The notes beneath the pieces were generated by a model. That model had not been told where the DNA came from and did not search any database. It worked only from the letters and a program-made list of their open reading frames with translations. DNA of 56,053 bases from a virus: IMG/VR virus record IMGVR_UViG_3300045941_000468, positions 1 to 56,053 of that record. One strand, 5' to 3'. Made by a program: the position numbers and the translations under genes. Each line of letters opens with the position of its first letter. Position 1 is the first letter of the stretch. Positions 49,589-55,869 of the stretch are shown here, piece after piece.

Positions 49589-49812
49589 GGCGTCGCGACC
49601 TTGCAGGGATACCCGGCGGCATCGTAGGCGCGCGGGTCGGGCCGGTACGGCTTGCCGAGCGTCGAGAGCGTCCGCCGCCACTCCTTCTCGTAGAAGCACG
49701 CCGACCCGCAGACCCCGTGGTCGAAGCGGTGCCAGGTGGCGGCGACGCTGGCCGCGTAGTCGACGCCGCAGATGCAGCACTTCAGCGCCATCGGCGTGAA
49801 GGTCGGGCTCAT
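49585..49812 (-). CDS. Small zinc-finger-like protein
   Basis: 75 residues from ATG 49812 (ATGA overlap); the shorter start at the later Met (MALKCC) is possible. CCICGVDYAASVAATWHRFD, HGVCGSACFYEKEWRR gives a CxxC...CxxxC treble-clef-like pattern. Function unknown. Confidence 0.6.
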   Translation of the reverse strand: MSPTFTPMALKCCICGVDYAASVAATWHRFDHGVCGSACFYEKEWRRTLSTLGKPYRPDPRAYDAAGYPCKVATP

Positions 49813-50054
49813 GCCCAATCCGCCGACGGCTGGTGTCGCTCGAACACCGCGATGATCGTCTCGTTCAACTCGTCCTCCCGCACCATCAGCCGATGCAGCG
49901 AGAAGGTGACCAAGCGGTAGCCGCGCTGCGCGTTGACGTCGATGACGCGCTCGAACTGCTCGGCGATGAGGCCGCTGCCGGGGGTGACCTCCCGCCCCTC
50001 GCGCCAGTTTTTGCTGACCTCGGCGACGATGACGCGCGGCGAGGTCTCGCTCAC
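49809..50054 (-). CDS. Small hypothetical protein
   Basis: 81 residues from GTG 50054 (GTGA overlap). RVIVAEVSKNWREGREVTPG, LIAEQFERVIDVNAQRGYRL, VTFSLHRLMVREDELNETII, AVFERH. A pattern of strand-helix-strand-helix, with no motif of known function; related small proteins of this plan are common in phages. Confidence 0.6.
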   Translation of the reverse strand: MSETSPRVIVAEVSKNWREGREVTPGSGLIAEQFERVIDVNAQRGYRLVTFSLHRLMVREDELNETIIAVFERHQPSADWA

Positions 50055-50272
50055 CGCGGCAGCTCCTCCTCGAAGCCGTACCTGTCGATTTCGTCGGCCT
50101 TGATGCCGTGCAGCGCGATGCAGTGCCGCGACACGCGATAGCGCCGCCCGCTCACGACGACGGTAGTCCACTCGCCCAGCTCCTGAATGAGCGTCCTGCA
50201 CGCCCGCACCTGCGCCGGATCGAAGCCGGTGTAGTCCAGACGGACCGCGAGGGCGCAGGGGCAGGTCGTCAT
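50051..50272 (-). CDS. Small hypothetical protein
   Basis: 73 residues from ATG 50272 (ATGA overlap). CPCALAVRLDYTGFDPAQVR, LIQELGEWTTVVVSGRRYRV, SRHCIALHGIKADEIDRYGF. Mixed alpha/beta. Cysteines near the N-terminus. No family recognised. Confidence 0.6.
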   Translation of the reverse strand: MTTCPCALAVRLDYTGFDPAQVRACRTLIQELGEWTTVVVSGRRYRVSRHCIALHGIKADEIDRYGFEEELPR

Positions 50273-50538
50273 CCCCGCTTCCCGCAGACCTGGCACCACT
50301 CGGTGCAGTCGTGCGTCCCGCCCTCGTCCGCCAGCTTGCGCGCCAGCGCCACCGCGCCATCGACCCCGAGGTGCTGGTGCGCGCGAAAGGCGCAGAGCTG
50401 CGCCAGGACGCTGAGATCGCCGAGCAGTTCATCGACGGGCAGGTCGCGCCAGATCGCCAGCAGCGTCGTGTGGCGCTGCAGGCGGGCGTGATCGACCTCG
50501 GTGATCGCGGCGAAGGGGGTGCCGTCGTCGTGCGACAT
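50269..50538 (-). CDS. Small hypothetical protein, first gene of the leftward unit
   Basis: 89 residues from ATG 50538. ITEVDHARLQRHTTLLAIWR, DLPVDELLGDLSVLAQLCAF, ARKLADEGGTHDCTEWCQVC. Helical, with a CxxxCxxC end that could bind zinc. No good ribosome-binding site is visible before the ATG, so the start is uncertain; T-rich tracts (ATTTTTTC) lie 25-50 bases upstream. The promoter of the leftward unit is expected here, but I cannot identify it. Confidence 0.55.
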   Translation of the reverse strand: MSHDDGTPFAAITEVDHARLQRHTTLLAIWRDLPVDELLGDLSVLAQLCAFRAHQHLGVDGAVALARKLADEGGTHDCTEWCQVCGKRG

Positions 50539-51006
50539 CGGCCGCGAGGCTATCACAGGGAGTGAACAGAAAAAATCACGACGAAAAAATATCTGGAGTC
50601 GAGCGCGGGCGCTCCCGCCCTGGCCGCAGGGGGCCTCGCGGACAATGCAGCCGCGTGCAGTTCTGGGCACTGGCGCGCAGCTGCGTGCAGATCCGTGCAT
50701 CGCCCACAGCTGCAGGGGCGCAAGGCGGGCGGCGCGGCGGCGCGGCGGATGGCTGAGAGGCGGCGCGGCAGCTGGCGGGGCGATCGCGAGGCGAGTTAAT
50801 TGTTGACAGCAAAGGACTTATGCGCTCAGGGTCGTATAGGAATGGTTATGTTAACCAGCCCGGCAGTAGGTCGAGGCCTCGGGCACAAGCTGCAGGGGCG
50901 TACACAGGCTGGTGAGACGGCCTGCGAGACGCCTGCAGCTGCGGGGGCGACGTGAGCCGGGGCCGGGTACACCCGGCAAGCGGGCAGCGGGCGGGCGGTA
51001 CCTGGG

Positions 51007-51028
51007 AATGACGAAGCCCTTCGTCATT
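51007..51028. promoter_or_regulatory. Perfect inverted repeat AATGACGAAG-CC-CTTCGTCATT
   Basis: Ten-base arms, two-base centre. It is followed four bases on by a related palindrome with the same TGACGAA/TTCGTCA half-sites; a pair of repressor operators is the simplest reading, a pair of RNA hairpins the alternative. Confidence 0.6.
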
Positions 51029-51031
51029 CAC

Positions 51032-51049
51032 TGACGAAAGCTTTCGTCA
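51032..51049. promoter_or_regulatory. Perfect 18-bp palindrome TGACGAAAGCTTTCGTCA
   Basis: Second member of the tandem pair; centre-to-centre distance from the first is about 23 bp, two helical turns, as expected for cooperative repressor binding. Confidence 0.6.
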
Positions 51050-51180
51050 ACCCACAGCCGGGGCCTAGCGGGGATCACCTGCCGGGCCGGGCGGCTCGGC
51101 GGGCGGCTGATCGGGGTCGCGAGACAGCTCCCTTTTAGGTCGTCTGGCCGGTAATTCTCAGAATCGGACACAGCCTCAGC

Positions 51181-51197
51181 TGTGCTGGGATAGCACA
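51181..51197. promoter_or_regulatory. Inverted repeat TGTGCT-GGGAT-AGCACA
   Basis: Six-base arms, five-base centre, in the less G+C-rich part of the control region. The TGTGC/GCACA half-sites also flank the -10 of the RHH gene promoter at 571-589, so one protein could read both. Confidence 0.45.
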
Positions 51198-51491
51198 CGG
51201 AAAACACGCTGGAATGCTGAGCGAAAGCGCATGTCGTGGAGGCATATCACAGGTCTGTGTTCATAGGTGAGACACGCTGCACACTTTGGCGATCTTTCTT
51301 CAGGTATTTTCGAGGCTCAGGAAGGGCCCCGGAAGGCCTCTAGCGTGCCCTGTGGCGAGAGCGATCGATTTTGGCGGGTACCCCCTTACCGGAGGCGCGT
51401 TCGTCGCCCCAGCGCAAAATCCGGATCTAGGCAGACTGGGCTGTTCGGGGTCGAAAGCGGTGCTGTAGGAGGGATAGATCAATACGGGATC

Positions 51492-51588
51492 GCTGACAGC
51501 CTGACAGCTCGAAGCTGCGCGGGGCGGAATGTGCCTGCAGGCCGGGGGGCTTGACACTGAAAGCTGACAGGCTGTAAGCTTGACAGCC
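51492..51588 (+). repeat. Clustered TGACA(G) words upstream of the DUF932 gene
   Basis: GCTGACAG (51492), CCTGACAG (51500), GCTTGACAC (51549), AGCTGACAG (51562) and GCTTGACAG (51578): five same-strand words within 100 bases, immediately upstream of the gene at 51642. They may be iterons or an activator/repressor array; two of them supply TTGACA. Confidence 0.5.
51551..51580 (+). promoter_or_regulatory. Putative promoter for the DUF932 gene
   Basis: TTGACA at 51551-51556, 18-base spacer, TAAGCT at 51575-51580 (weak -10 keeping TA...T). It would start transcription about 55 bases before the ATG at 51642. A second TTGACA-like word (51580-51585) has no clear -10. Confidence 0.4.
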
Positions 51589-51641
51589 GGGCCCATTCCG
51601 GGCCGCGCACAGTCGGGCACAGACCCGCAGGAGTAACGAAC

Positions 51642-52613
51642 ATGGCATATCAGGCACAGACCCCGTTCCACGTTGTCGGCACCCGGACCGCGTCCCTCAC
51701 CAACCTTGACGAGGCCCTGCAGAAGACGGGGCTGGACTGGCAGATCGACAAGCGCAAGCTGTACCTGGCGGACGGCACCGAGTTCAAGGGGCACTTCGGC
51801 ATGGTCCGGCTGAACGGCGACGGCTCGATCAAGTCGCAGCTGGGCGCGGTCGGCGCCAAGTACCACCCGACCACCAACCGGCAGAACGTGGAGATGATCG
51901 AGCCGCTGCTGTCGCGGTTCGGCTGCACGGTGGAGAGCGGCGGGACGTTCAACGGTGGCCGTCGGTGCTTCCTGCTGCTCAAGTTCCCGGGCGTCAAGAT
52001 CGACGTGGTCCCGGGCGACAGCCTGAAGGGCTTCAACCTGCTCTCGTGGAACCACGACGGGCAAGGCGGCGTCCGCAACAATCCCACCACCATCCGGCCC
52101 ATTTGCGCCAACACGCTGGCGGCGGCGGCGGCGCAGTGTGAAGCGTGGGCGATGGTCCAGCACCGCGCGGGGGCGGCGCAGCGGATCGACGAAGCGGCCA
52201 AGGTGGTCGAGCAGATCGTGGCGGCGATGATCGCGGCGGGCGAGAGCTTCGCGGCGCTGGCCCGGGCCCGGATGACGCGCAGCGACCTGCAGGCGTTTGT
52301 CGAGCGCATCATCCCCAGCGAGGCGGAGGAGGTGTCCACCGTCATCCGCGAGCGGCGCGAGAGCATCGTGGCGCTGGCGAGCGGCGGGCGCGGCGCCGAC
52401 ATGGCGAACCAGCTCGTGAGCACCGTGGACGGTGGCGTGAGCCTGTGGGGCGCGATCAACGGGGTCAGCGAGTACTTCGACCACGTCCGCCCGGCTGAGG
52501 CGAAGTCTGAGGCCACCCGGCTGAAGGCGAACGAGAGCGCCCTGTTCGGCGGCAATGCGCTCGTCAAGCAGCTGGCGCTGGCCGAGGCGCAGCGGCTGCT
52601 GGGCGCGAACTAG
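51642..52613 (+). CDS. DUF932 phage/plasmid-like protein
   Basis: 323 residues; ATG with GCAGGAG upstream. The signature LGAVGAKYHPTTNRQNVEMI, GCTVESGGTFNGGRRCFLLL, PGDSLKGFNLLSWNHDGQGG, TIRPICANTL identifies the DUF932 (phage/plasmid-like TIGR03299-type) family. This family is common on plasmids and phages, often near replication or recombination genes, and has no established biochemical function. The C-terminal half is helical (AAQRIDEAAKVVEQIVAAMI). As the first rightward gene after the control region it is likely early and highly expressed. Confidence 0.85.
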   Translation: MAYQAQTPFHVVGTRTASLTNLDEALQKTGLDWQIDKRKLYLADGTEFKGHFGMVRLNGDGSIKSQLGAVGAKYHPTTNRQNVEMIEPLLSRFGCTVESGGTFNGGRRCFLLLKFPGVKIDVVPGDSLKGFNLLSWNHDGQGGVRNNPTTIRPICANTLAAAAAQCEAWAMVQHRAGAAQRIDEAAKVVEQIVAAMIAAGESFAALARARMTRSDLQAFVERIIPSEAEEVSTVIRERRESIVALASGGRGADMANQLVSTVDGGVSLWGAINGVSEYFDHVRPAEAKSEATRLKANESALFGGNALVKQLALAEAQRLLGAN

Positions 52614-52626
52614 GCGCGGGCAAGGC

Positions 52627-52652
52627 CCCATCCGCCCTGCGGGGCGGGTGGG
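52627..52652 (+). other. Intercistronic hairpin (11-bp stem, TGCG loop)
   Basis: CCCATCCGCCC pairs with GGGCGGGTGGG (one G-U pair) around TGCG, 13 bases after the DUF932 stop. No U tract follows, so readthrough is likely; it could stabilise the upstream mRNA or attenuate. A second short inverted repeat (AGGCC-TGC-GGGCCT region) follows it. Confidence 0.65.
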
Positions 52653-52707
52653 CTCCCCTGAGGCCTGCGGGCCTGAGGCGGGCCCATACCGGGACCGGAT
52701 GCAACGG

Positions 52708-52725
52708 AGAGGACAACGAGCAATG
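52708..52725 (+). promoter_or_regulatory. Conserved ribosome-binding leader AGAGGACAACGAGCAATG (copy 1 of 6)
   Basis: The same leader, with small changes, precedes starts at 52723, 53171, 53645 (shortened), 54023, 55343 and 55866: GAGAGGACAACGAGCAATG, GAGAGGACAACGATCATG, GGGAGGACACGAGCATG, GAAAGGACAACGAGCAATG, GAGAGGACAACGAGCCATG, GAAAGGACAACGACCATG. Conservation of the ACAACGA spacer beyond the Shine-Dalgarno core suggests recent duplication or a specific translational signal. Confidence 0.8.
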
Positions 52726-53082
52726 ACATACGAATTTGTGGTCGAGCTGAAAGCGACGTTTCAGGAGCTGCTGTCGCGGCCGTTCCGGCCGGGCGACATC
52801 GAGATCAGGGACGTCCGGCCGGTGGCGCCAGAGGCCGCACAGGAGCCCGTGGCGGGCCCGGTGGGCGACGTTCGGCCGGTGAGTGTGCCTCAGGAGCCTG
52901 TGGCCGCGGCGCCTGTCCAGCGACCGCTGGCGGGCCGGACGCCCAAGGCAGCGGCAGCGGCGCGGGCGGGACGGTTCCGGATCAACGCGGCGGGCATCAG
53001 GGACGCGGCGCCTGCCCAGCCCACGGCGGCGCCTGCGGTGGCGCCCGCCAAGCCGGTGGCGCCGGAGTTCGACCCGTTCTAG
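52723..53082 (+). CDS. Small hypothetical protein with Ala/Pro-rich middle
   Basis: 119 residues behind leader copy 1. The N-terminal part TYEFVVELKATFQELLSRPF, PGDIEIRDVRP looks folded. The middle is Ala/Pro/Val-rich (PVAAAPVQRPLAGRTP), and the C-terminus ends with acidic PEFDPF, reminiscent of the flexible tails of single-stranded-DNA-binding proteins, though no OB fold is evident. Function unknown. Confidence 0.65.
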   Translation: MTYEFVVELKATFQELLSRPFRPGDIEIRDVRPVAPEAAQEPVAGPVGDVRPVSVPQEPVAAAPVQRPLAGRTPKAAAAARAGRFRINAAGIRDAAPAQPTAAPAVAPAKPVAPEFDPF

Positions 53083-53097
53083 GTCGTGGTTCCACGT

Positions 53098-53125
53098 CGC
53101 CCTGCGGGCCCCGGCTCGCAGGGCG
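53098..53125 (+). other. Intercistronic hairpin CGCCCTGCG...CGCAGGGCG
   Basis: A perfect 9-bp stem with a ten-base loop, 16 bases after the previous stop and upstream of leader copy 2. It uses the same CGCCCTGCG word as the hairpin at 52627, so the hairpin plus leader may be a repeated intergenic module. Confidence 0.6.
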
Positions 53126-53170
53126 GAGCGGAGACACGGCCACAGGCCAGCATCGGAGAGGACAACGATC

Positions 53171-53488
53171 ATGCGTGACACGACGATCAACGCGGCGGCG
53201 GAGCGGCGGGTGGAGTGGGGCAACTGGGCGCTGCTGTTCTACTGGCAGGTGCCGGGCGTCTACGGCCCGGAGCGCATCGAGGGGCGCCTGCCGTTCCCGG
53301 TGGGCGCCCGCGGCCCGATGGACGGCTGTCTGGGCACCGTCGAGCGGCAGCGGTACGTGGACGCGTCCAAGGCGTGGATGGACCGCGGCGAGCTGCCCGC
53401 GGGGCTGTATCGCCGGTGCGAGGCCTGCGGCACCGAGTACCGCGCGGAGCGGGGGGAGTGCAGCTGTTTCGACAACGGGTGCCAGTGA
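53171..53488 (+). CDS. Small zinc protein behind leader copy 2
   Basis: 105 residues. NWALLFYWQVPGVYGPERIE, PMDGCLGTVERQRYVDASKA, then YRRCEACGTEYRAERGECSC. The C-terminal CxxC...CxC cluster probably binds zinc. No function known. Stop is one base before the next ATG. Confidence 0.65.
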   Translation: MRDTTINAAAERRVEWGNWALLFYWQVPGVYGPERIEGRLPFPVGARGPMDGCLGTVERQRYVDASKAWMDRGELPAGLYRRCEACGTEYRAERGECSCFDNGCQ

Positions 53489-53489
53489 C

Positions 53490-53648
53490 ATGCTGACGCT
53501 GGCGTGGGTGCTGACGCTCTACACCGGCCCGCTGCCTGTCAGCGAGCCGGTGGCGTGGGGGATGCTGGCAGAGGCCGCGGCAGAGGCCGCGGGGCTGTGG
53601 CTGGCGGTGGGGCTGGCCCTGTGGCGTGAAGGGAGGACACGAGCATGA
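53490..53648 (+). CDS. Small membrane protein
   Basis: 52 residues: a hydrophobic start (MLTLAWVLTLYTGPLPVSEP), a second hydrophobic helix (GMLAEAAAEAAGLWLAVGLA), and a basic end (LWREGRTRA). Probably one or two membrane passes. No obvious ribosome-binding site; it is coupled to the preceding gene. Overlaps the next start by ATGA. Confidence 0.5.
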   Translation: MLTLAWVLTLYTGPLPVSEPVAWGMLAEAAAEAAGLWLAVGLALWREGRTRA

Positions 53649-53913
53649 GACACCAGCACAACGTGGAGGTCGCGAGCCAGTACGCGCCGGGCGACCCGGC
53701 GTGGCTGGCGGAGACGCTGCAGCGGCGCTACTTCGCCCCGTACGCTGTACGCAGTGTCAGCTGCCGGTGTCCCTGACGCCGGACTGGACCCTGTGGCCGT
53801 GGCCGGACGGGGCGCAGCTGTGCGCCCGCTGCAACGAGGCGCGGCACGCGCGCGAGGACTGGACCGAGATCGAGCGCCGCGAGGCGGCGGCGGAGGCGAA
53901 GCGCCGTCAGTAG
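53645..53913 (+). pseudogene. Zinc-ribbon small gene split between two frames (possible -1 frameshift)
   Basis: Behind a shortened leader, ATG 53645 opens a frame (MRHQHNVEVASQYAPGDPAW, LAETLQRRYFAPYAV) that stops at 53776. Another frame one base back, open from GTG 53701 to 53913, carries a good zinc ribbon: RCTQCQLPVSLTPDWTLWPW, DGAQLCARCNEARH, then a charged helix. G/C at third positions switches from the first to the second frame at about 53745-53755. A -1 shift would join them into one protein of about 89 residues. It may be a mutation, sequencing error or programmed shift; two independent overlapping genes are less likely. Confidence 0.5.
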
Positions 53914-53939
53914 ACTTGCATATGCATCCATGCTAGGAT
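53911..53939 (+). promoter_or_regulatory. Second palindrome-bearing promoter, homologous to 6813
   Basis: -35 TAGACT at 53911-53916, 17-bp spacer, -10 TAGGAT at 53934-53939. The spacer holds TGCATATGCATC (53917-53928) and a second palindrome begins in the -10 (53937-53950). About 30 of 40 bases, including every landmark, match the promoter at 6813. It drives the gene at 54023. The TAG at its 5' end is the stop of the preceding gene. Confidence 0.8.
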
Positions 53940-53950
53940 GCATATGTTTC
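53937..53950. promoter_or_regulatory. Operator-like palindrome variant at the 53911 promoter
   Basis: GATGCATATGTTTC: left half exact, right half degenerate. Same position relative to the -10 as the second operator at 6839. Confidence 0.55.
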
Positions 53951-54022
53951 ATCTCATCTCTCAAGCCGGGCGCGAGCGGACGGAGGCCCCGACGACGCGC
54001 CCGGACGAAAGGACAACGAGCA

Positions 54023-54616
54023 ATGGCGACCAAGCGCACGAACAAGCCGACGCAGGCCCTGTACCTGCACATCATGGAAGAGCGCAGCCCCGGCTGGGGC
54101 GACGGGCCCTACTTCCACATCCGCCTGCGCGTCTGCACGCAGAAGTACGAGAACGGCCAGTACGTGGTCTACGGCGTGGACGACGACTACGACAACGGGA
54201 TCCTCTACAGCAACCTCCGCATCAGCTGTCAGGGCGACGAGAAGAGCCGCCTGCGGGAGCACATCGGCCACAACGGCGCGGTGTACGGCTGGGACGTGCT
54301 GTACCACGACGTCTACACCGTGGACGCGCGGAAGGCCACGCGCATGTCCAAGACGCTGGCGCTGATCGAGCGCAAGCTGCGCCAGCTGGCCGACCGCCGC
54401 GGCTACGCGGGGAACTTCGGCGACTACTGCGGGCGGGTGGCCGAGGCGCTGGGCTGCGTGGGCATGGTCGAAACCCGCGGCGAGAAGGGACGCGTGAACG
54501 TGGGCGACAAGTTCCGCTGGCACGCCAACATCGGGGACGGGATCAACGCGATCAACAACGCGATCTGGCGCTGGCAGCAGGAGGCGAAGGAGAAGGGGCA
54601 GGAGGCGGCGTCGTGA
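54023..54616 (+). CDS. Operator-controlled hypothetical protein
   Basis: 197 residues behind leader copy 4; an in-frame ATG at 53930 lies inside the promoter and is rejected. ALYLHIMEERSPGWGDGPYF, HIRLRVCTQKYENGQYVVYG, DNGILYSNLRISCQGDEKSR are strand-rich; the C-terminal half is helical (MSKTLALIERKLRQLADRRG, VAEALGC, NAINNAIWRWQQEAKEKGQE). No family is recognised. Its expression appears to be co-regulated with the genes at 6888 and 7313 through the same operators. Confidence 0.7.
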   Translation: MATKRTNKPTQALYLHIMEERSPGWGDGPYFHIRLRVCTQKYENGQYVVYGVDDDYDNGILYSNLRISCQGDEKSRLREHIGHNGAVYGWDVLYHDVYTVDARKATRMSKTLALIERKLRQLADRRGYAGNFGDYCGRVAEALGCVGMVETRGEKGRVNVGDKFRWHANIGDGINAINNAIWRWQQEAKEKGQEAAS

Positions 54617-55077
54617 CCGCGCCTCCCTTCGAGCGTACGACTTGCGCCTGCCCGGAGTGTCAGGCCTGCTGCACCCGCCAGCCGGGGCCGCTCATCCCCG
54701 GCCAGCTGGAGGCGATTGCCGCGTACCTGGGCAAGACCGTCCGTGAGGCGAGCAGCCTGTTTGTCGCCAGCCCCGGCGGCGTCATGGGCAACCGCGCGAC
54801 CGGGGCCCAGCTGCGGGTGGGCACGATCACCCCGCGGATGAAAGACGGCCGGTGTGTCTTCCTCGACCGGCAGGGGGCCTGCCGCATTCACCCGGTCGCG
54901 CCGTTCGGGTGCAGTCACTTCGATACGCATATGAGCGGCGAGGAGGGGCAGCGCCGTGGCCTGTGGATGATGCGCCTGCAAGCGAGCGACGAGGCGTACC
55001 AGTCGCTGCGCCGCACGCTGGCCCCGGCGACCAGTCACCGCCCGCTGGCGTACGACCACGACGGGGGCGAGCGATGA
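54613..55077 (+). CDS. YkgJ-like Cys-cluster (zinc/iron-binding) protein
   Basis: 154 residues from GTG 54613 (GTGA overlap). CACPECQACCTRQPGPLIPG, then CVFLDRQGACRIHPVAPFGC and SHFDTHM match the CxxC...C...C-I-H/Y-x-x-R-P-x-x-C pattern of the YkgJ/CxxCxxCC family, which binds zinc or iron; here the usual Arg of RPxxC is replaced (HPVAPFGC). Between them is a helical region (LEAIAAYLGKTVREASSLFV). Biochemical role unknown. Confidence 0.7.
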   Translation: MTAPPFERTTCACPECQACCTRQPGPLIPGQLEAIAAYLGKTVREASSLFVASPGGVMGNRATGAQLRVGTITPRMKDGRCVFLDRQGACRIHPVAPFGCSHFDTHMSGEEGQRRGLWMMRLQASDEAYQSLRRTLAPATSHRPLAYDHDGGER

Positions 55078-55316
55078 CGCGGTGTGCCAAGGGCGATCAT
55101 GTGCTCGACGCCTTGGCGCAGCTGCACGGGCAGACGGTCTGCACCGATTGTCAGGCGCGGCCGCGCACCCGGCGGCGCCGCTACTGGCGCGGCGTCTGCG
55201 AGGACTGCACGCGTGAACGGGAGGTGACCACCATCGCCTTCCCTGACAGCCCCCAGCGGCGGCGGGTGTGCCGTCGCTGCATTCGTACCTACACCGGGAT
55301 GATCATCGCGCCCTGA
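55074..55316 (+). CDS. Small multi-CxxC zinc protein
   Basis: 80 residues (ATGA overlap). CAKGDH, CTDCQARPRTRRRR, CEDCTRERE, CRRCIRTYTG: four Cys pairs or singles with Arg-rich linkers, likely two zinc knuckles. The Arg content suggests nucleic-acid contact. Function unknown. Confidence 0.65.
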   Translation: MTRCAKGDHVLDALAQLHGQTVCTDCQARPRTRRRRYWRGVCEDCTREREVTTIAFPDSPQRRRVCRRCIRTYTGMIIAP

Positions 55317-55342
55317 GCCGGGCGCAGAGAGGACAACGAGCC

Positions 55343-55617
55343 ATGAGCCGAGAGATTCGCGTACGACTCCGCAAAGATATTGCTGTGTGCGACGGGCAGA
55401 CGTCCACCGTCGTCTTCGCAGGGACCGAGGGCACGGCGTTGAGCGTCAACAGCCCCGAGGACAGACTGCGCGACAAGCCACGCACCATCGCCGTGAGCTG
55501 GGACGCCGCCCTGCTGAACGAGAGGACGATCCCACCTGTGTCACCACCGGCTGGGAGGCGGCGGCGGTCGCGATTGAAGACGTCGAGTACATCGGGCTGA
55601 TCGAGCGCCCGGAGTAA
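55343..55617 (+). pseudogene. Small gene with likely -1 frameshift near 55530
   Basis: Behind leader copy 5, ATG 55343 opens REIRVRLRKDIAVCDGQTST, VVFAGTEGTALSVNSPEDRL and TIAVSWDAALLNE, then degenerates into Arg/Ser-rich residues before stopping at 55600. The frame one base back, ending at 55617, continues sensibly as DDPTCVTTGWEAAAVAIEDV, EYIGLIERPE. A -1 shift around 55525-55535 would give one folded protein of about 91 residues. This is the same type of break as at 53645-53913. Either mutation or sequencing error, or a programmed shift. Confidence 0.55.
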
Positions 55618-55623
55618 AGAGCC

Positions 55624-55869
55624 GTGACCTGTCCCTACTGCGGGTGGGTACATGTACCTGGCGAGCTATGCCCACCCGCCACGATGGACGACGACCAGCT
55701 GATCGAGCAGCTACTCGTCGCGTTGAAGCTGCAGCACGAGGACGAGGCGCGGCGCCTGACCATCGAGGTCCAGCGCCGCGGGCTGGTGGCGCGGGCCTTC
55801 GCACGCGCCGAGGAGCAAACGAACGAGGACCGGCGCCGACTGGGCGCCACGAAAGGACAACGACCATGA
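55624..55869 (+). CDS. Small zinc-finger-like protein
   Basis: 81 residues from GTG 55624. CPYCGWVHVPGELCPP at the N-terminus is a compact Cys cluster, followed by a long helix (DQLIEQLLVALKLQHEDEAR, RLTIEVQRRGLVARAFARAE). Its stop overlaps the next start (ATGA). Function unknown. Confidence 0.6.
   Translation: MTCPYCGWVHVPGELCPPATMDDDQLIEQLLVALKLQHEDEARRLTIEVQRRGLVARAFARAEEQTNEDRRRLGATKGQRP

Larger units (their letters stand above)
50539..51641. other. 1.1-kb non-coding control region between divergent units
   Basis: No credible gene lies here. It contains GCGTGCAG/CTGCAGGGGCG words repeated at about 50653, 50683, 50709 and 50889; an A+T-richer island at 50794-50856 with a TTGACA (50803) lacking a good -10 and the repeat GGTTA-TGT-TAACC (50844-50856); two perfect palindromes (51007-51049); a hairpin TGTGCT-GGGAT-AGCACA (51181-51197); and several TGACAG words before the DUF932 gene. 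The mixture suggests a switch region or replication origin between leftward late and rightward genes. The direction and role of each part are inferred. Confidence 0.55.

Noticed and set aside
50803-50840. Promoter using TTGACA at 50803
   Set aside because: No -10 lies at 15-19 bases; the nearest TATAGG is 26 bases away.
51267-51554. Small frames in the control region (also 50846-51031, 50576-50812)
   Set aside because: No ribosome-binding site, poor third-position G/C pattern, and overlap with palindromes and repeats.
52627-52652. Intrinsic terminator after the DUF932 gene
   Set aside because: The hairpin is strong, but no U tract follows, and the next genes continue with coupled leaders.
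53930-54022. Longer start for the gene at 54023
   Set aside because: The upstream ATG lies inside the -10 and operator; the ATG at 54023 has the conserved leader.
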